Below the pieces are notes generated by a model that did no database searches, was not told the origin of the DNA, and saw nothing but the letters and a program-made list of their open reading frames with translations. Shown here one piece after another: positions 7,111-17,900 of a stretch of DNA of 64,000 nt. The stretch lies in assembly GCA_965243175.1 (NCBI GenBank), contig OZ251532.1, forward strand, positions 2,418,001 to 2,482,000. Reading direction: 5' to 3'. Source of the stretch: VXYL01 sp965243175. Its GTDB lineage: Bacteria > Pseudomonadota > Gammaproteobacteria > Pseudomonadales > Azotimanducaceae. Position 1 is the stretch's first letter, and every line of letters starts with the position of its first letter. Position numbers and translations under genes: made by a program.

Positions 7111-10083
7111 TCACAGCCGAAACACCTTCATCACCTCGTCGCCAAGGTGGTTGATCACCTTCACGGCGATGCGCCCGGACTTCGGCCTCTCGAACGGGCG
7201 CGAAGTGTCGCTGTAAAGGGAGGCCCAAGCGTCCGCGTCTATCTCGGCGCGCAGCGTCGTCTTCAAGGACTTGTAGGGGTCGCTGGTCTGGCCGTTCAGG
7301 AAGTAGGCGTGGCGGACGAAGAAGCTCTCGCCGTCGTAGTCGGTGTCGATGAACCAGCAGGCGATGGCGTCGGTTTCGTCGCTGCGCACGTCGCCGCTGC
7401 TTGGTTCGTACACGTCCACGCCGTTCAGCTTCACGATCAGCGCATCGCCGCTGTTGCCGTCGGCGGGCAGGATGTCGATGTCCGGTTCGCCGAAGACGAC
7501 GAACAGGTTGCCCTTGCCGGTGTTCTTGAGGTCGTCCGCCATGTGCAGGTCGGCGTTCATGCGCGCTTTGAGAATCGGCACGCGGCCGTGCCTGGCGAAC
7601 TCGGCGGCGTGGGCGTCGTAGTTGAAGGCGCAGCCGATCAGCACGTCGAAACCGGCGTCCGCCGCCTCGCGGGCCGCGTCCACGAGGTCTGGCCGCGACA
7701 CGGTGCCGAACTCCGGCCCGATGAAGATGCCCGCCCGCATTTCCTTGCCATCACCCTTGCCATTGTTCGCCGCGTAGCGCCCCTCGGCGCAGACGAACTC
7801 GCCGGGCCAGGGCGTCAAGGCGGAGAACTCGATGCGGTCCGCCTTGTGCGCCTGGTGGACGCCAGCGGTGCGCAGATTCTCGAGGATGACGCTGGCGAAA
7901 TCCTGCGTCGGTTCCACATGGTACTGCGCCCGCGCCTCGCGCACTTCGCCGGCCGGTTCGTCGTCCTCGTCGATGGCGAGCAGGCGATGCGGCGACAAGC
8001 TCTCGACGGTGAACGGCCCGGCCACGCGAACGCGCTTCTTGTCCTCGTAGGGCTTGTCGTAGAGGTATTCGTAGTCGGCCTTGGCGGCAATGGAGGCGTC
8101 GATCTCCTTTTGCCGTTCGATGCGCAGCCGCCACCACGCGGCGTGGAAGTCCGCCGCGGCCTTCGGCCACGGGTCCACGGGGCGGGGCGGAAGCGTGTCG
8201 AGCGTGTAACTCGCGGACAGCGCGGCGTTGAGTTCGGCAAGCAGCCGTCGCGCCACGTCGCGCTCTTGATCCTGCTCCCGTGCCGCTTGCAGCTTGAAGA
8301 AGGCGTCCTGTGCGTCCGACGCCCAAGGATCCTCCGCATCGCGCGGAACCTCCCACTCCTCCCATGCCTGCCCCCGGCTCTTGTTGAGCGCATCCCGCAG
8401 CTTGTCGAGCTCGGCTTGATGCTGCTCGTGGATGACGTCGATCTCGGCGTTGTTGGCGATGGCCTTGAGGGTGATGTGCGGCACGCGCTCGTAGACGAAG
8501 CCTTGCCGAACCGCGCCTTGGGTTGGGCTTTCGGACAGTGCCTTGCGCGACAGTTCTGCTTCCTTCCGCTGTCCCTCGGGCGAATCCGAGAGCAGGTAGT
8601 AGGGATAGCGAGCGCCCATGACGCGAGCGCGGGCCAAGGCGAGGGCGACGCGGGAGGTATCGATGGTGATCCAGCGCCGGCCCCACTGCTCGGCGACGTA
8701 GGCGGTGGTGCCCGAACCGCAGGTGGGGTCTAGGACGAGGTCGCCCGGATCGGTCGCCATCAAGATACAGCGCTCTACGGCCTTGGAGACGGTTTGAACC
8801 ACATACAAGCGATCCTCTGTCCGAGAACCGCTCCCCGTGTCAAACCAGACGTTGTTCAGTGTCAACGATGGCGTGTCGGAGAAGAGCCTCTTGTATCTGA
8901 GTGTTCCCCGTACGTCGCATAAGCGATTTGCCCGTGCCAGTCGGGCGAGCCCGTCTAGTGATGTCGACCAATAGCGCCTCTTCGGATCAAACGCCCGCCC
9001 TCGAAAGTTGAACGGTTCTCGTGTGTACTCGTGCGATGACGTGAGGTCGCCAAGTCCGAAGAGACGGCCATTGCGCTGTGCTGCCGATGGGTTCTCTTTC
9101 TCCTGCTTGCTCAACCTGCGCCAAGAGCCATCTGCGGTCTCGATACACCCGTACGAATCCTCGGACACGTCGGAGAGCTTCTTGACACTCCTTGCTTGGC
9201 GAAACTTGCATTGCTGCCGATCCCGCGCATAGATGATGATCGAGTCAAAGACAGACGCGACGAACTCCGCTGTGCGATTGCTGGTCGTACGGAACTTGAC
9301 CTCGGCGAGAAACTGTTGCTCCCCAAACACCTCGTCCATCACTGCCCGCACTCGATGCACGTTTTCATCCCCGATCTGCACGAACACCGAGCCGCTCTCC
9401 GTCAGCAGATCCCGCGCCACTGTCAGCCGATCGCGCAGATACGTCAGATACGAGTGGACGCCATTCAGCCAAGTATCCCGAAACGCCTTCACCTGCTCCG
9501 GCTCCCGCGTGATGTGCTCCGCCTTCCCGTCGCGTACGTCGCGGTTGCGGGTGGACCACTGGAAGTTGGAGTTGAACTTGATGCCGTAGGGCGGATCGAT
9601 GTAGATGCACTGCACCTTGCCCCGCAACCCCTCGCGCTCGGCCAGCGAAGCCATCACTTGCAGGCTGTCGCCAAGGATCATGCGGTTCGCCCAGTTGGCG
9701 TCGTGCTGGTAGAACTCCGTGCGAGCGGCGTCGTCCGGCAACCCGTTGAAGTCCGCGAACAGGTCAGCCGTCCCGTCGTCTGTGCCCTTGCCCTCTTTGC
9801 TCTGCCGCAGTAGGTCGTCGATCAACGCCTTCGGATGCACCTTCTCCTGAATGAACACGGGCGGCGCTGGCACCATCAGGTCAGACCAATCCACCACGTC
9901 CTTGCCTTGCCAAACGAGCTGCGGATCGAGATCGGGGTTCCGCCGCCGATAGGCGACCTCAATCGGATGCCGGTCATCCTCGGCCATCACGGCCTGATGT
10001 TCAGCCGTCGGGATGTTCTTGCGCGAGGCGGCATCGTGCGTAAGCGCTTCCACCTGCTTGGGTTGCTTGGCCTTCCTCGCCAT
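7111..10083 (-). CDS. Type III-like restriction-modification DNA methyltransferase (Mod)
   Basis: A 990-residue adenine/cytosine-N methyltransferase. Motif order is catalytic YIDPPYGIKF (DPPY at 163-166) first and the AdoMet-binding DPTCGSGTT (452-460) later, the beta-class order of type III Mod subunits. NRMILGDSLQVM precedes the catalytic motif as usual. Between them lies the presumed target-recognition region (about 250-420). Residues 470-990 are a long extra tail with charged helices and no motif I can name; its last part (FDVLIGCAFNYDAHA to VMKVFRL) is the piece copied as relics at 2914, 4889 and 6004. It is last in the minus-strand run and sits 58 bp after the STAND gene. It would mark host DNA so the Res subunit spares it. 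Size is above typical Mod (about 650). Confidence 0.88.
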   Translation of the reverse strand: MARKAKQPKQVEALTHDAASRKNIPTAEHQAVMAEDDRHPIEVAYRRRNPDLDPQLVWQGKDVVDWSDLMVPAPPVFIQEKVHPKALIDDLLRQSKEGKGTDDGTADLFADFNGLPDDAARTEFYQHDANWANRMILGDSLQVMASLAEREGLRGKVQCIYIDPPYGIKFNSNFQWSTRNRDVRDGKAEHITREPEQVKAFRDTWLNGVHSYLTYLRDRLTVARDLLTESGSVFVQIGDENVHRVRAVMDEVFGEQQFLAEVKFRTTSNRTAEFVASVFDSIIIYARDRQQCKFRQARSVKKLSDVSEDSYGCIETADGSWRRLSKQEKENPSAAQRNGRLFGLGDLTSSHEYTREPFNFRGRAFDPKRRYWSTSLDGLARLARANRLCDVRGTLRYKRLFSDTPSLTLNNVWFDTGSGSRTEDRLYVVQTVSKAVERCILMATDPGDLVLDPTCGSGTTAYVAEQWGRRWITIDTSRVALALARARVMGARYPYYLLSDSPEGQRKEAELSRKALSESPTQGAVRQGFVYERVPHITLKAIANNAEIDVIHEQHQAELDKLRDALNKSRGQAWEEWEVPRDAEDPWASDAQDAFFKLQAAREQDQERDVARRLLAELNAALSASYTLDTLPPRPVDPWPKAAADFHAAWWRLRIERQKEIDASIAAKADYEYLYDKPYEDKKRVRVAGPFTVESLSPHRLLAIDEDDEPAGEVREARAQYHVEPTQDFASVILENLRTAGVHQAHKADRIEFSALTPWPGEFVCAEGRYAANNGKGDGKEMRAGIFIGPEFGTVSRPDLVDAAREAADAGFDVLIGCAFNYDAHAAEFARHGRVPILKARMNADLHMADDLKNTGKGNLFVVFGEPDIDILPADGNSGDALIVKLNGVDVYEPSSGDVRSDETDAIACWFIDTDYDGESFFVRHAYFLNGQTSDPYKSLKTTLRAEIDADAWASLYSDTSRPFERPKSGRIAVKVINHLGDEVMKVFRL

Positions 10084-10141
10084 CTCCTTCTCCCCTAGGT
10101 TGCCTCTTGGCTACGTTGTCGTGGTCCTATCTGACAATCGA

Positions 10142-13100
10142 CTAGCGCTCGAAGCCCTCAAGCTCTTGCGCTACTTCGTGGCCCCCGTCAAGACATAGGA
10201 GGTCGATCAAGTCGAGGGCCTTGGACGTCCAATCGTCGTCCTGATGTTGCTGGTACACGCGAAAAATCAGCCTAACGAGGGTGTGTGATTCAACTCCTCG
10301 CCGCTTCTCCTTGGGCCACGACGCGAGCTTCGCGCAGACGTCACACGTCAGTCGTGGCAACCTCTCCGGCGATTTGTCCACCGCACGAAGTAGAAAATGG
10401 GCGTGCTCTTGAAGCGCTCGGCTCTCACTGAACGCGAGGATGAGGTCTTCATACGTCTCGAGAGCTGCGCCCTCCAACTCCAAAAAGCAAGATGCAGCCC
10501 GGCGCCGAACGCCGTCATCGTCGTCGTTGAACAATGTTGGAAGAAGATCGACGCACCAAGCTCTACACGCCGGATTCGCGATGTTGCTTGAGGCGACCCG
10601 CGCCAAGCCAAGTCGCTGCTGGGAACTCCCGCGCAGCGCCTCGTCGACCAGATATTGGGTCTTTTTGCGTGTCAGAACGGCGAGGCCTGCCAATGTTGCC
10701 CCCGCTTCGCGTACATCTGGAAAGGCGGACCGGAGCATGCGCTCGATGAGGGGGCATACTTCAGCGAGACTGTCACGCATCCGGTTCTGAAGAAAGTAGG
10801 CTACGGGTCTGGTGGCGAGCAGACGATCTTCGGATAGATCCATGCGCTTGAATAGCGACAAGGCGAGATCCGCATCGCTATTGGCGATGGCATTAAGGCT
10901 GTCGGCTACGCAGGAGAGGACGGCAGGGCTGCGGTCGCATACCATCCGTTCGAGAGTTGCGCGAAATCTGTCGACATAGCTAGCGTCCGTAAGGATGAGG
11001 TTACAGACAGCGTTGGCAACTTTCCCCCGTGTGGTGTTGATACCGTGAGTGAGCATGTCGCCACCCCAATATAGCGTTCCCGCGGCGGCCTCCTGGCGCC
11101 ACTCCTCTTTGCTTGGGTTCTTGCTCTCCACCGCCAACTGGTGGAGCATCTGAACCGCCTCGTCCGGCAGCGGCTCTTTGATTCGTCCGAGGACATCCGC
11201 GATCGATGAACCACAATACTCGAAAGCGCTGGCGTACGCTTTGCGGCAGACGTGGAGCTTGACGCCTATCGACACGTCGCTCTCCTTGAGTGCGGACAGA
11301 AGGCGAGCGAACCTTTGCGGTTCCTCTTCGGCCCTGCCTTCGAGCGCTTGCTCTAGCTGGTGTGTCCCCATGTCGATGGCTCGCAACCACTGTTCGGCGG
11401 TCATCTGCGACCCGGCATCTTCTCCGATTGGCGACGCAACTACGAGTGCTTCGGACACACTTGGCTCGCGCTCTGGCGCACCGTACTTTCGATCGAGCTC
11501 CTTGATGTGCGCGTTCGCCTTCGGGCTGCGCAACTCCGGTGGAAACGCCGAGAGGAGGTCAGACCAAAACCACCCCCTGTACTCTAAGCCATCCTTGGTA
11601 CGTTCGTAGGGAGAGGCATATGCGAGGACCATGTCTTCAAGTCGCTTGCGACTTTCTGCCGAGCAGTGTGGCACCACCGCGGCGATTGTCTCCGTCGCGC
11701 ACCAGTGCGAGTCATCGTCGAGGCGCCACGGTTGATCACACAGCAGACCGACGGCTTCGTCTGCAGATTGTGCTGCGCCGCCACCGTAGAGCGCCAACAA
11801 GAGGTGGTTCGCCACATGGGTGTCGCGCTCGCGCAAGGTCGAAATCACTTCGCGGAGGCCGTCGATGTCCTCACTCGCGATGGTCACGAGCGCATCGGCG
11901 AGCGCCGACAGCCAAGCTCCCGCCCCATATGGACGGCTGGTCATGACGAAAGAGCGCCACACCGAATCGTGCTTGGGCGGCGTGTCGTCGACAGCGCAGG
12001 CGCCCGAGATGTCGAGAACGATGGGCAAGATGTGGTGGACGAACGCGGCAGGGGCGGCCTTGGCGGCGTCCTTGATCAACGTCGCGTCAGCGTCATCGCC
12101 CCATAGACGCTCACCCGCAAGGAGGTCGCCGCCTTTGCCGCCGAGCATAAGGCGTCGCCGCGTCCAGCGGGCTAGCGCTTCTGAGAACCACTTGGCGCGT
12201 TCCTTGTTGAGGCCAAAGAAAACGTCCGTGAAGGACTCCGGGACGCCGTCGAACACCCCGTTGTCGATGAGTCGCAAGCAAAACTCGAAGAGGCGACGGT
12301 TCTCGTAGTGGCCCCGGGCCATCTCCCGCAGCCGCCGCGGCCACTCACCACCACGACCGACATACGGTTCGACTAGAGCCAAAGCTCGGTTCGGCGAATG
12401 TCGGCCGTGCCAACTCAGGTAGTCGACAGCGACGTCGGCCAGAGCATCATTGCCTGAGGCTAGCCAATCACCGACCAAGCCATGCTGGTAGGTGATCTCG
12501 AACCACGACTGCGACCAGAAGAGTCGCCTCCAAGCGAGGGCAGAGAGCCTGTCTGGGTTTGCTTTGCCGGCTTCTCTGGCGCTTAGCCCTGGACCGACCA
12601 ACTGCGTCCAGATTTGCCACTCGCCTTCCGTCGGCTCTACCACTTCCGCGAGCAGTGCAAGAGCGAGGTCCTTGATGTGCGCCCGTATGCCTCCGTCCGC
12701 AAGCAGATCGCGAAGCTCCCTGATGTATCGGCCGGGATCGGCGTCACGCAGATAGGTAAGGATCTGTCGGACTTGGGCGCGGCGGAACAGATGCTGCTCC
12801 GACTGCTTGAGAAACTCGACCACATGCTCGCCCCGTTCGACGAACAGCCGAGCAAAGCAATAGTCGAAGAAACTCTCGTGGCCAAACCCATATCGGAGTC
12901 CATCGGTGACAATGACGCCCTCGGACGCGAGTTGATTCACGTATGGAGCCGGATACCTGTCCAGCCTCTCTTTGGGTACGGAGAGCTGCTGCGTAGCGGT
13001 CATCTGGTCGCAGAGTGCCCCGATCACGTCCACCCAATGAACGTCGAGCGCGAGAGAGGATCGCTCCGCAACGAGTTGTCGTTTCTCATCCCAATAGCGG

Positions 13101-14524
13101 TCAAATAGCTCCTTCGCTGTCTTGAAGTCGCGCACATGGGATTGATCGAACCCCGCTTCGAGGAAGAGCGCGAGGTTCTGGGGGAGTTGAAGGAGCTCCA
13201 GTTGACGCTTCCTGAAGAGCGTGGCGTCAAAGTCGGCCGCGGCTAGGACTTCCTTCACTTGGTCGATTCCAAACTCTGCGACTGTCACGGGATCGCTCGA
13301 ATCGCGGGGCAGCAGCCCTCGTAGCCGGTGGTCGTGGTGCCAGTCGAAAGAGCGGCAGACGACGACGGTGTGAATCACGGCGCGTGGTCGCTGCTCGCGG
13401 GCTTCATGAAGCAGTGCCTCGACCATCTCGAATGCCGCCGTGCTTCTGCCCGAAGCGCTGCCGACTGCATCTAGCTGATCGACGATCAGGACGCCTGGGC
13501 AGCCGACGCCCTCGGCGGCTGCGGCGAGTACGAGGGCGGGTGACTCCTCCAAGTTCAAGCTCTGCCCGAGACTGGCAGTGGTCAGAACGCTGGCGAAGTC
13601 CACGCGGTCTAGCCGGAACGTCAGGACGGGCCAGCCTCGGCTTTGTAGGGCTGCCGTTATCTCCGCGACGTAGGCCGTTTTGCCGGTGCCGGCCTTGCCG
13701 ACCACGACGCTGTCCGTGCCGGCGTCCCCCAGTCGTGAGAGCAGTGCCGTCTTTGCTTCGCGTGGGATAAGAGTTTGCCGAATGAGGTGTCTCCGCGCCG
13801 CATCCAAGTAATGGTCGGTCACTTCCTGTACTGCAGGACACGCATTTTCCGGTCTATGGAGCCGCCGCAGCCGGTGGCCACGCTCCTTGAGGTGCTCGAC
13901 GATCTCCGCACGGCGCAGCGTACGATGCACGGAGTCTTCAACCAACGCTCGGGTCGCGTCGAGCAGATTGCGAGGCTGATCGAGAAAGTGCGCTTGGAAG
14001 CCCCAGAGCACTTTCTCTCTGAGATCGTGTTCATTGATTGTACGTACGGAGATGCGACGTAGTCGGTCAATCGCCGTTTGGTGGTCGCATTGCCACGTCG
14101 ATAGCAATCCGTTGAGCGATTTCTCCCGATCCTTGTTCGGTTCGAGAAATTTGCCTACGAACTCCTCCGCCGACTCTGCGTCGTTCGCGGCCTCGCACAG
14201 GTCCGCCAGCTCGCGAGCGTCGCCGCCCGACACGAAGACAAACCGGTCGTTCTCGCCCGCGACCTTTCTGCCGATTTCCCCAAGGAGGCGCTCAGATGCG
14301 AGGGTTGCGAGGCTCCACTTCTTCCCGCTCGGGCTGTTGCGTTTGACTTGGTGAAGTTCGCGCTTCTGGCCCACTCGCACGACGAACTCCGCCTCGTCGA
14401 CGCCGGGTTCCTCTATGCGGATCGAGTCCGTGTCGCCACGAAGCAGGCGGATGCACTCGCTCACCGTCCATAGCGTCTCGTAGCGATGGCCGAGCTTGGC
14501 TGCGGGGCCGCCAGCGAGGGTCAT
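10142..14524 (-). CDS. Nuclease-STAND NTPase defence protein (Avs-like architecture)
   Basis: A 1460-residue three-part protein. Residues 1-200 look like the PD-(D/E)XK effector found at the N-terminus of Cap4/DUF4297 and many STAND defence proteins: GHRYETLWTVSECIRLL, then IRIEEPGVDEAEF and ELHQVKR (Glu/Asp with Q-x-K at 59-61). Residues about 250-600 form a STAND P-loop ATPase with Walker A GKAGTGKT (276-283), Walker B GVLIVDQLDAV (344-354) and PQNLALFLEAGF. The last 800 residues are helical, leucine-rich repeats of HEAT/TPR character without a recognised family, the usual place of a ligand sensor. This build matches antiviral Avs proteins, where target binding triggers oligomerisation and DNA cutting. 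Its ATG overlaps the VapC stop as ATGA. The fold calls are good; the trigger is unknown. Confidence 0.75.
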   Translation of the reverse strand: MTLAGGPAAKLGHRYETLWTVSECIRLLRGDTDSIRIEEPGVDEAEFVVRVGQKRELHQVKRNSPSGKKWSLATLASERLLGEIGRKVAGENDRFVFVSGGDARELADLCEAANDAESAEEFVGKFLEPNKDREKSLNGLLSTWQCDHQTAIDRLRRISVRTINEHDLREKVLWGFQAHFLDQPRNLLDATRALVEDSVHRTLRRAEIVEHLKERGHRLRRLHRPENACPAVQEVTDHYLDAARRHLIRQTLIPREAKTALLSRLGDAGTDSVVVGKAGTGKTAYVAEITAALQSRGWPVLTFRLDRVDFASVLTTASLGQSLNLEESPALVLAAAAEGVGCPGVLIVDQLDAVGSASGRSTAAFEMVEALLHEAREQRPRAVIHTVVVCRSFDWHHDHRLRGLLPRDSSDPVTVAEFGIDQVKEVLAAADFDATLFRKRQLELLQLPQNLALFLEAGFDQSHVRDFKTAKELFDRYWDEKRQLVAERSSLALDVHWVDVIGALCDQMTATQQLSVPKERLDRYPAPYVNQLASEGVIVTDGLRYGFGHESFFDYCFARLFVERGEHVVEFLKQSEQHLFRRAQVRQILTYLRDADPGRYIRELRDLLADGGIRAHIKDLALALLAEVVEPTEGEWQIWTQLVGPGLSAREAGKANPDRLSALAWRRLFWSQSWFEITYQHGLVGDWLASGNDALADVAVDYLSWHGRHSPNRALALVEPYVGRGGEWPRRLREMARGHYENRRLFEFCLRLIDNGVFDGVPESFTDVFFGLNKERAKWFSEALARWTRRRLMLGGKGGDLLAGERLWGDDADATLIKDAAKAAPAAFVHHILPIVLDISGACAVDDTPPKHDSVWRSFVMTSRPYGAGAWLSALADALVTIASEDIDGLREVISTLRERDTHVANHLLLALYGGGAAQSADEAVGLLCDQPWRLDDDSHWCATETIAAVVPHCSAESRKRLEDMVLAYASPYERTKDGLEYRGWFWSDLLSAFPPELRSPKANAHIKELDRKYGAPEREPSVSEALVVASPIGEDAGSQMTAEQWLRAIDMGTHQLEQALEGRAEEEPQRFARLLSALKESDVSIGVKLHVCRKAYASAFEYCGSSIADVLGRIKEPLPDEAVQMLHQLAVESKNPSKEEWRQEAAAGTLYWGGDMLTHGINTTRGKVANAVCNLILTDASYVDRFRATLERMVCDRSPAVLSCVADSLNAIANSDADLALSLFKRMDLSEDRLLATRPVAYFLQNRMRDSLAEVCPLIERMLRSAFPDVREAGATLAGLAVLTRKKTQYLVDEALRGSSQQRLGLARVASSNIANPACRAWCVDLLPTLFNDDDDGVRRRAASCFLELEGAALETYEDLILAFSESRALQEHAHFLLRAVDKSPERLPRLTCDVCAKLASWPKEKRRGVESHTLVRLIFRVYQQHQDDDWTSKALDLIDLLCLDGGHEVAQELEGFER

Positions 14525-14907
14525 GCTGCGCCACCCCCATCTTCAATGTGGGCCACGCCCGACTCTTCCGCGAGTTCATGCAACCGCCTGTCGCGAGTCC
14601 ATAGCAGCGTTCCAACAGGCCCGGCCAAGACCGCCCCGAGCAGGTGCGCGTCGACGAAGCCGATGCCACGGCCCATGAGCTTGTTCGACTCGATCAGCGC
14701 CACCACAGCCTCGTCATCCAGAGCCTTCAATCCGGGCAACGCCCGCAGCTGGGCGAGCGTCTCCTCCCGCCGAGACAGGTTACCGCAGGCGAGCTCGCCG
14801 AGCACCATCGGATGCGTCGCCACGTTGCCCGCAGCCAAGTGCTCTCGCAGGCCTTCGTCGGCTTGCCGCAAGTGATCCACCCACACGCTTGTATCCGCCA
14901 AGAGCAT
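14521..14907 (-). CDS. VapC-like PIN-domain ribonuclease
   Basis: A full-length 128-residue VapC-type protein: MLLADTSVWVDHL with Asp5, the second acid in VLGELACGNL (Glu38), GIGFVDAHLLG with Asp86 and LLWTRDRRL with Asp106. All four metal-binding acids are present, so it should be able to cut RNA. It is squeezed between Res and the STAND gene. Its ATG shares one base with the Res stop (TGATG), and its TGA overlaps the STAND start (ATGA), so all three are likely translated in series. No VapB-like antitoxin lies on either side, which is unusual for a VapC. Confidence 0.85.
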   Translation of the reverse strand: MLLADTSVWVDHLRQADEGLREHLAAGNVATHPMVLGELACGNLSRREETLAQLRALPGLKALDDEAVVALIESNKLMGRGIGFVDAHLLGAVLAGPVGTLLWTRDRRLHELAEESGVAHIEDGGGAA

Positions 14908-17900
14908 CAAGGCGCACTTCGGCGTCGCGGAACGTGCTCCAGGTCCGGTGCCGTGCCACCGGCCTTCGCCAGCCAATCGGCAGCGGCGGCTTCCTTCGAG
15001 AGCAGTGGGGTGACCACGCTCTCGAAGTCGGCGGAGAGGGCGGCCTTGAAGTCCGTTCGCATGGTGTGTACGTCCTTCAGTTCGGCGAAGGCCCAGCGGC
15101 CGTAGTCTTCCAGGCGGTTCACGGCGGGGAGCCAGCGCGTCTCCATCGTCAGCTTCTTGTCTTTGGCGTCTTCGCCGCGGTAGCCCTTCACTTCCACCAC
15201 CAGATGCAGGAGGTCGTCCTCGCCGTGGCCGTCGTCCAGCAGGACGATGAAGTCCGGGATGTAGATGCGCGAGGTCGAACCCATGCGGTAGGGGACTTCC
15301 AGGCCTAGGCCGTGGTTCTTCGCGTAGGCGCGTACTCGGGAGTGGGAATCCACGAGTGCGCAGAACACCGCCTCCCAATCGCTGTCGCAGACGGCCCAGT
15401 TCACGTGGCTGCGACGGAAACTGGTTTGGTGGAGGGTCTTGTTCGACGACGTGTTGAAGTTGACGTTTGCGGTGCTGCCGGTGGGGTGGTGCGGGTCCAG
15501 GATGGCGGTGATGCGCTTTTCTCCGCCGTCGCAGGGAACGATGGCGGCCGCGATGCGTTCGCAGGCCGTTTCCTCGAGCTCCGGGTACCGGATCTGCGCT
15601 GGGTAGGTTTCGCCGTCGCACACCAAGTGTGCTTCGAGCCATTGTTTGGCGATGCGTTTGAGTTGGCCGAACAGGTGCTGCTTGGGCCCATCGTCCGGCG
15701 TTCGCCATTTGGTTTCCAGCAGCCGTCTGGCGAGGTGGAAGGCGACGGTGTTGGTGCGCAAGGAGCGCAGGTGTTTCAAATCGAGGTCCACGCCTTCGCC
15801 GACGATGCCCTCGTTGCGGACGTTGGACGGGCCCACCAGTTCGGGCGTCAGGCGCAAGGTGGAGTCTTCGGTGAAGCGGGCCGTGATGCGTTCCTCCGGC
15901 AACTCCGTGCGATAGCCGGCCACGCGGGGAAAGCGGATCTCGCAGGCATCGCGTTCCGGGCGCACGGCGTGGACATGCACGGTTCGCCGTGGCGGCTGCG
16001 CTTTCGCCACCACGGGTTTGGCGGTGAAGTCGAAGGGGATGCCGAGCACGTCGGCGTATTCCACGTTGAACAGGCCCTGTTCGTTCAAGTCGTAGGATTG
16101 GCGGCGCAACGCGCGGCCCACCACTTGTTCGCACAGCAGTTGGGTGCCGAAGGCGCGCACGCCCAGAACGTGGGTAACGGTGTTGGCGTCCCAGCCTTCG
16201 GTGAGCATGGAAACGGAAACCACGCAGCGGATGGATTCGCCGAGGCGCTGCGGCTTGCCGACGGTGTTCATCACTTCGCGCAGCAGGTCTTGGTCGGAGA
16301 GGGTCTCGGCCTTGCCGCGATCGCCGGTGCGTTCCACGATCTCGCGGCGGAAGCGTTCGATTTCGTCGGCGGCCATGGCGCGGAAGTTGCCGTCCAGCGC
16401 TTCGCCGGATTCCAGGCGCTCGCTGTCGATCAGGAGCGTGTTCGGGCGGGCGAGGGGTTTGCGCTGCTCGTCGAAGTTGCGGAACAGGGGGAGGTGGCCG
16501 TTGCGCACGGTGGTTTCGCCGGCTTCGTTTTCGATCTGGGCGCCGGCGATGTAGTCGTAGAGCAGCTTCGAGGTGGTCTGGTTGTTGCACACGACGATGA
16601 AGCAGGGCGGCGCTTCGATGTCAGCCTTGCGCCATTCGTCGAACGTCTTTTCGTAGTGGCCGTAGAGCGCGTCGAGGGCGGTTCGCAGTTCGTTCGGCAG
16701 GGTGAGCGCATCGCGGGTGCGGGCCATGCGCTTGCCGATGTGTTCCCACAGGTTGCGGAACACCAGGGTATCGGTGGCTGGCAGGTTGTCCGCCACCGGC
16801 ACCCTTGGCAGCTTGACGATGCCGCATTCGATGGCGTCCATCAGCGAGAAGTCGCTCATCGTCCACGGGAACAGCGTGCCTTCCGCGTAGCCGGAACCGC
16901 GCAGGAAGAACGGCGTGGCGGAAAGGTCGATCACGCGGCTGATGCCCAGTTTCGATTGCACCGCTTGCAGGCCGCGCAGCCACACTCGCGCCGCTTCCTG
17001 GTTCTTCTCCGCCTCCTTGCGTTCGTCGCCCTTGAACGTGCCTTCCTCGCTCTCGTCCGGCTTGCTGGCATAGCAGTGGTGGCCTTCGTCGTTGAAGACC
17101 AGCACGTTCTTCATGCCCATCAACTCCGGGCACACGCGCTGCAACATCTGGCCGTCGGTTTCCGTGGTGGAGAGCGGCTCGCCGTGGCCTTGCAGCAGGC
17201 GGCGCGTGCCACGGCTGAGCTGCATCCGTTCGCGGCGCATGAAGGCGTGGTAGTTGGTGATGACGATCTTGGCGCGGCCCAGGTCCGGCAGCATGTCCGG
17301 CGGCACCAGTTCGCGGCTGGCGTAGTAGGCGTCCGGGTCGTTGGGATTGAGCACGCGCAGACGGTCGCGGATGGTGAGGCCGGGGGCGACGACGAGGAAG
17401 CCGCGGCTGAAACGCGGGCTGGTGGGGTGGCGCACGGCGTTCACCGTCTGCCAGGCGATGAGCATGGCCATCACGGTGGTCTTGCCAGCGCCGGTGGCCA
17501 GTTTCAGCGCCAGGCGGCTCAGGCCCGGATTCGCCTGTTCGTTGACGTCTTGCAGACGTTCGAGGAAACCGGCCGCCTCGCGGCCCGCTCTGGGCGCCAC
17601 CTCGGTCAGCCAGATGGCGACTTCCGCCGCTTCCAACTGGCAGAAGAACGGGCGGATGGCGCTGAACTCGTGGTGCCGCCAGTGCTTCAGCAGCCGCGCC
17701 GTTTCCGCGGTGACGCGCCACTGCGCTTCGGGCAGCTTGCGCCAGGCGTCCACTTGCCGCCGCACGCCGTTGATCGCGTCCGCGCGTTCGTACTGCTGGT
17801 TGGCCGTGTTGACCGCTGCCGCCTCGGCGTCCAGATCCAGCTGGCGTTGGCCGCGGCGGCGCTTCCTCGGCTTCGGAACCGCGGCGATGAACGATGCGTC

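Noticed and set aside
7147..8733. 528-codon plus-strand frame opposite Mod
   Set aside because: Antisense of the Mod tail; repetitive Val/Gly/Arg composition and no motif, as expected for an antisense frame in GC-rich DNA.
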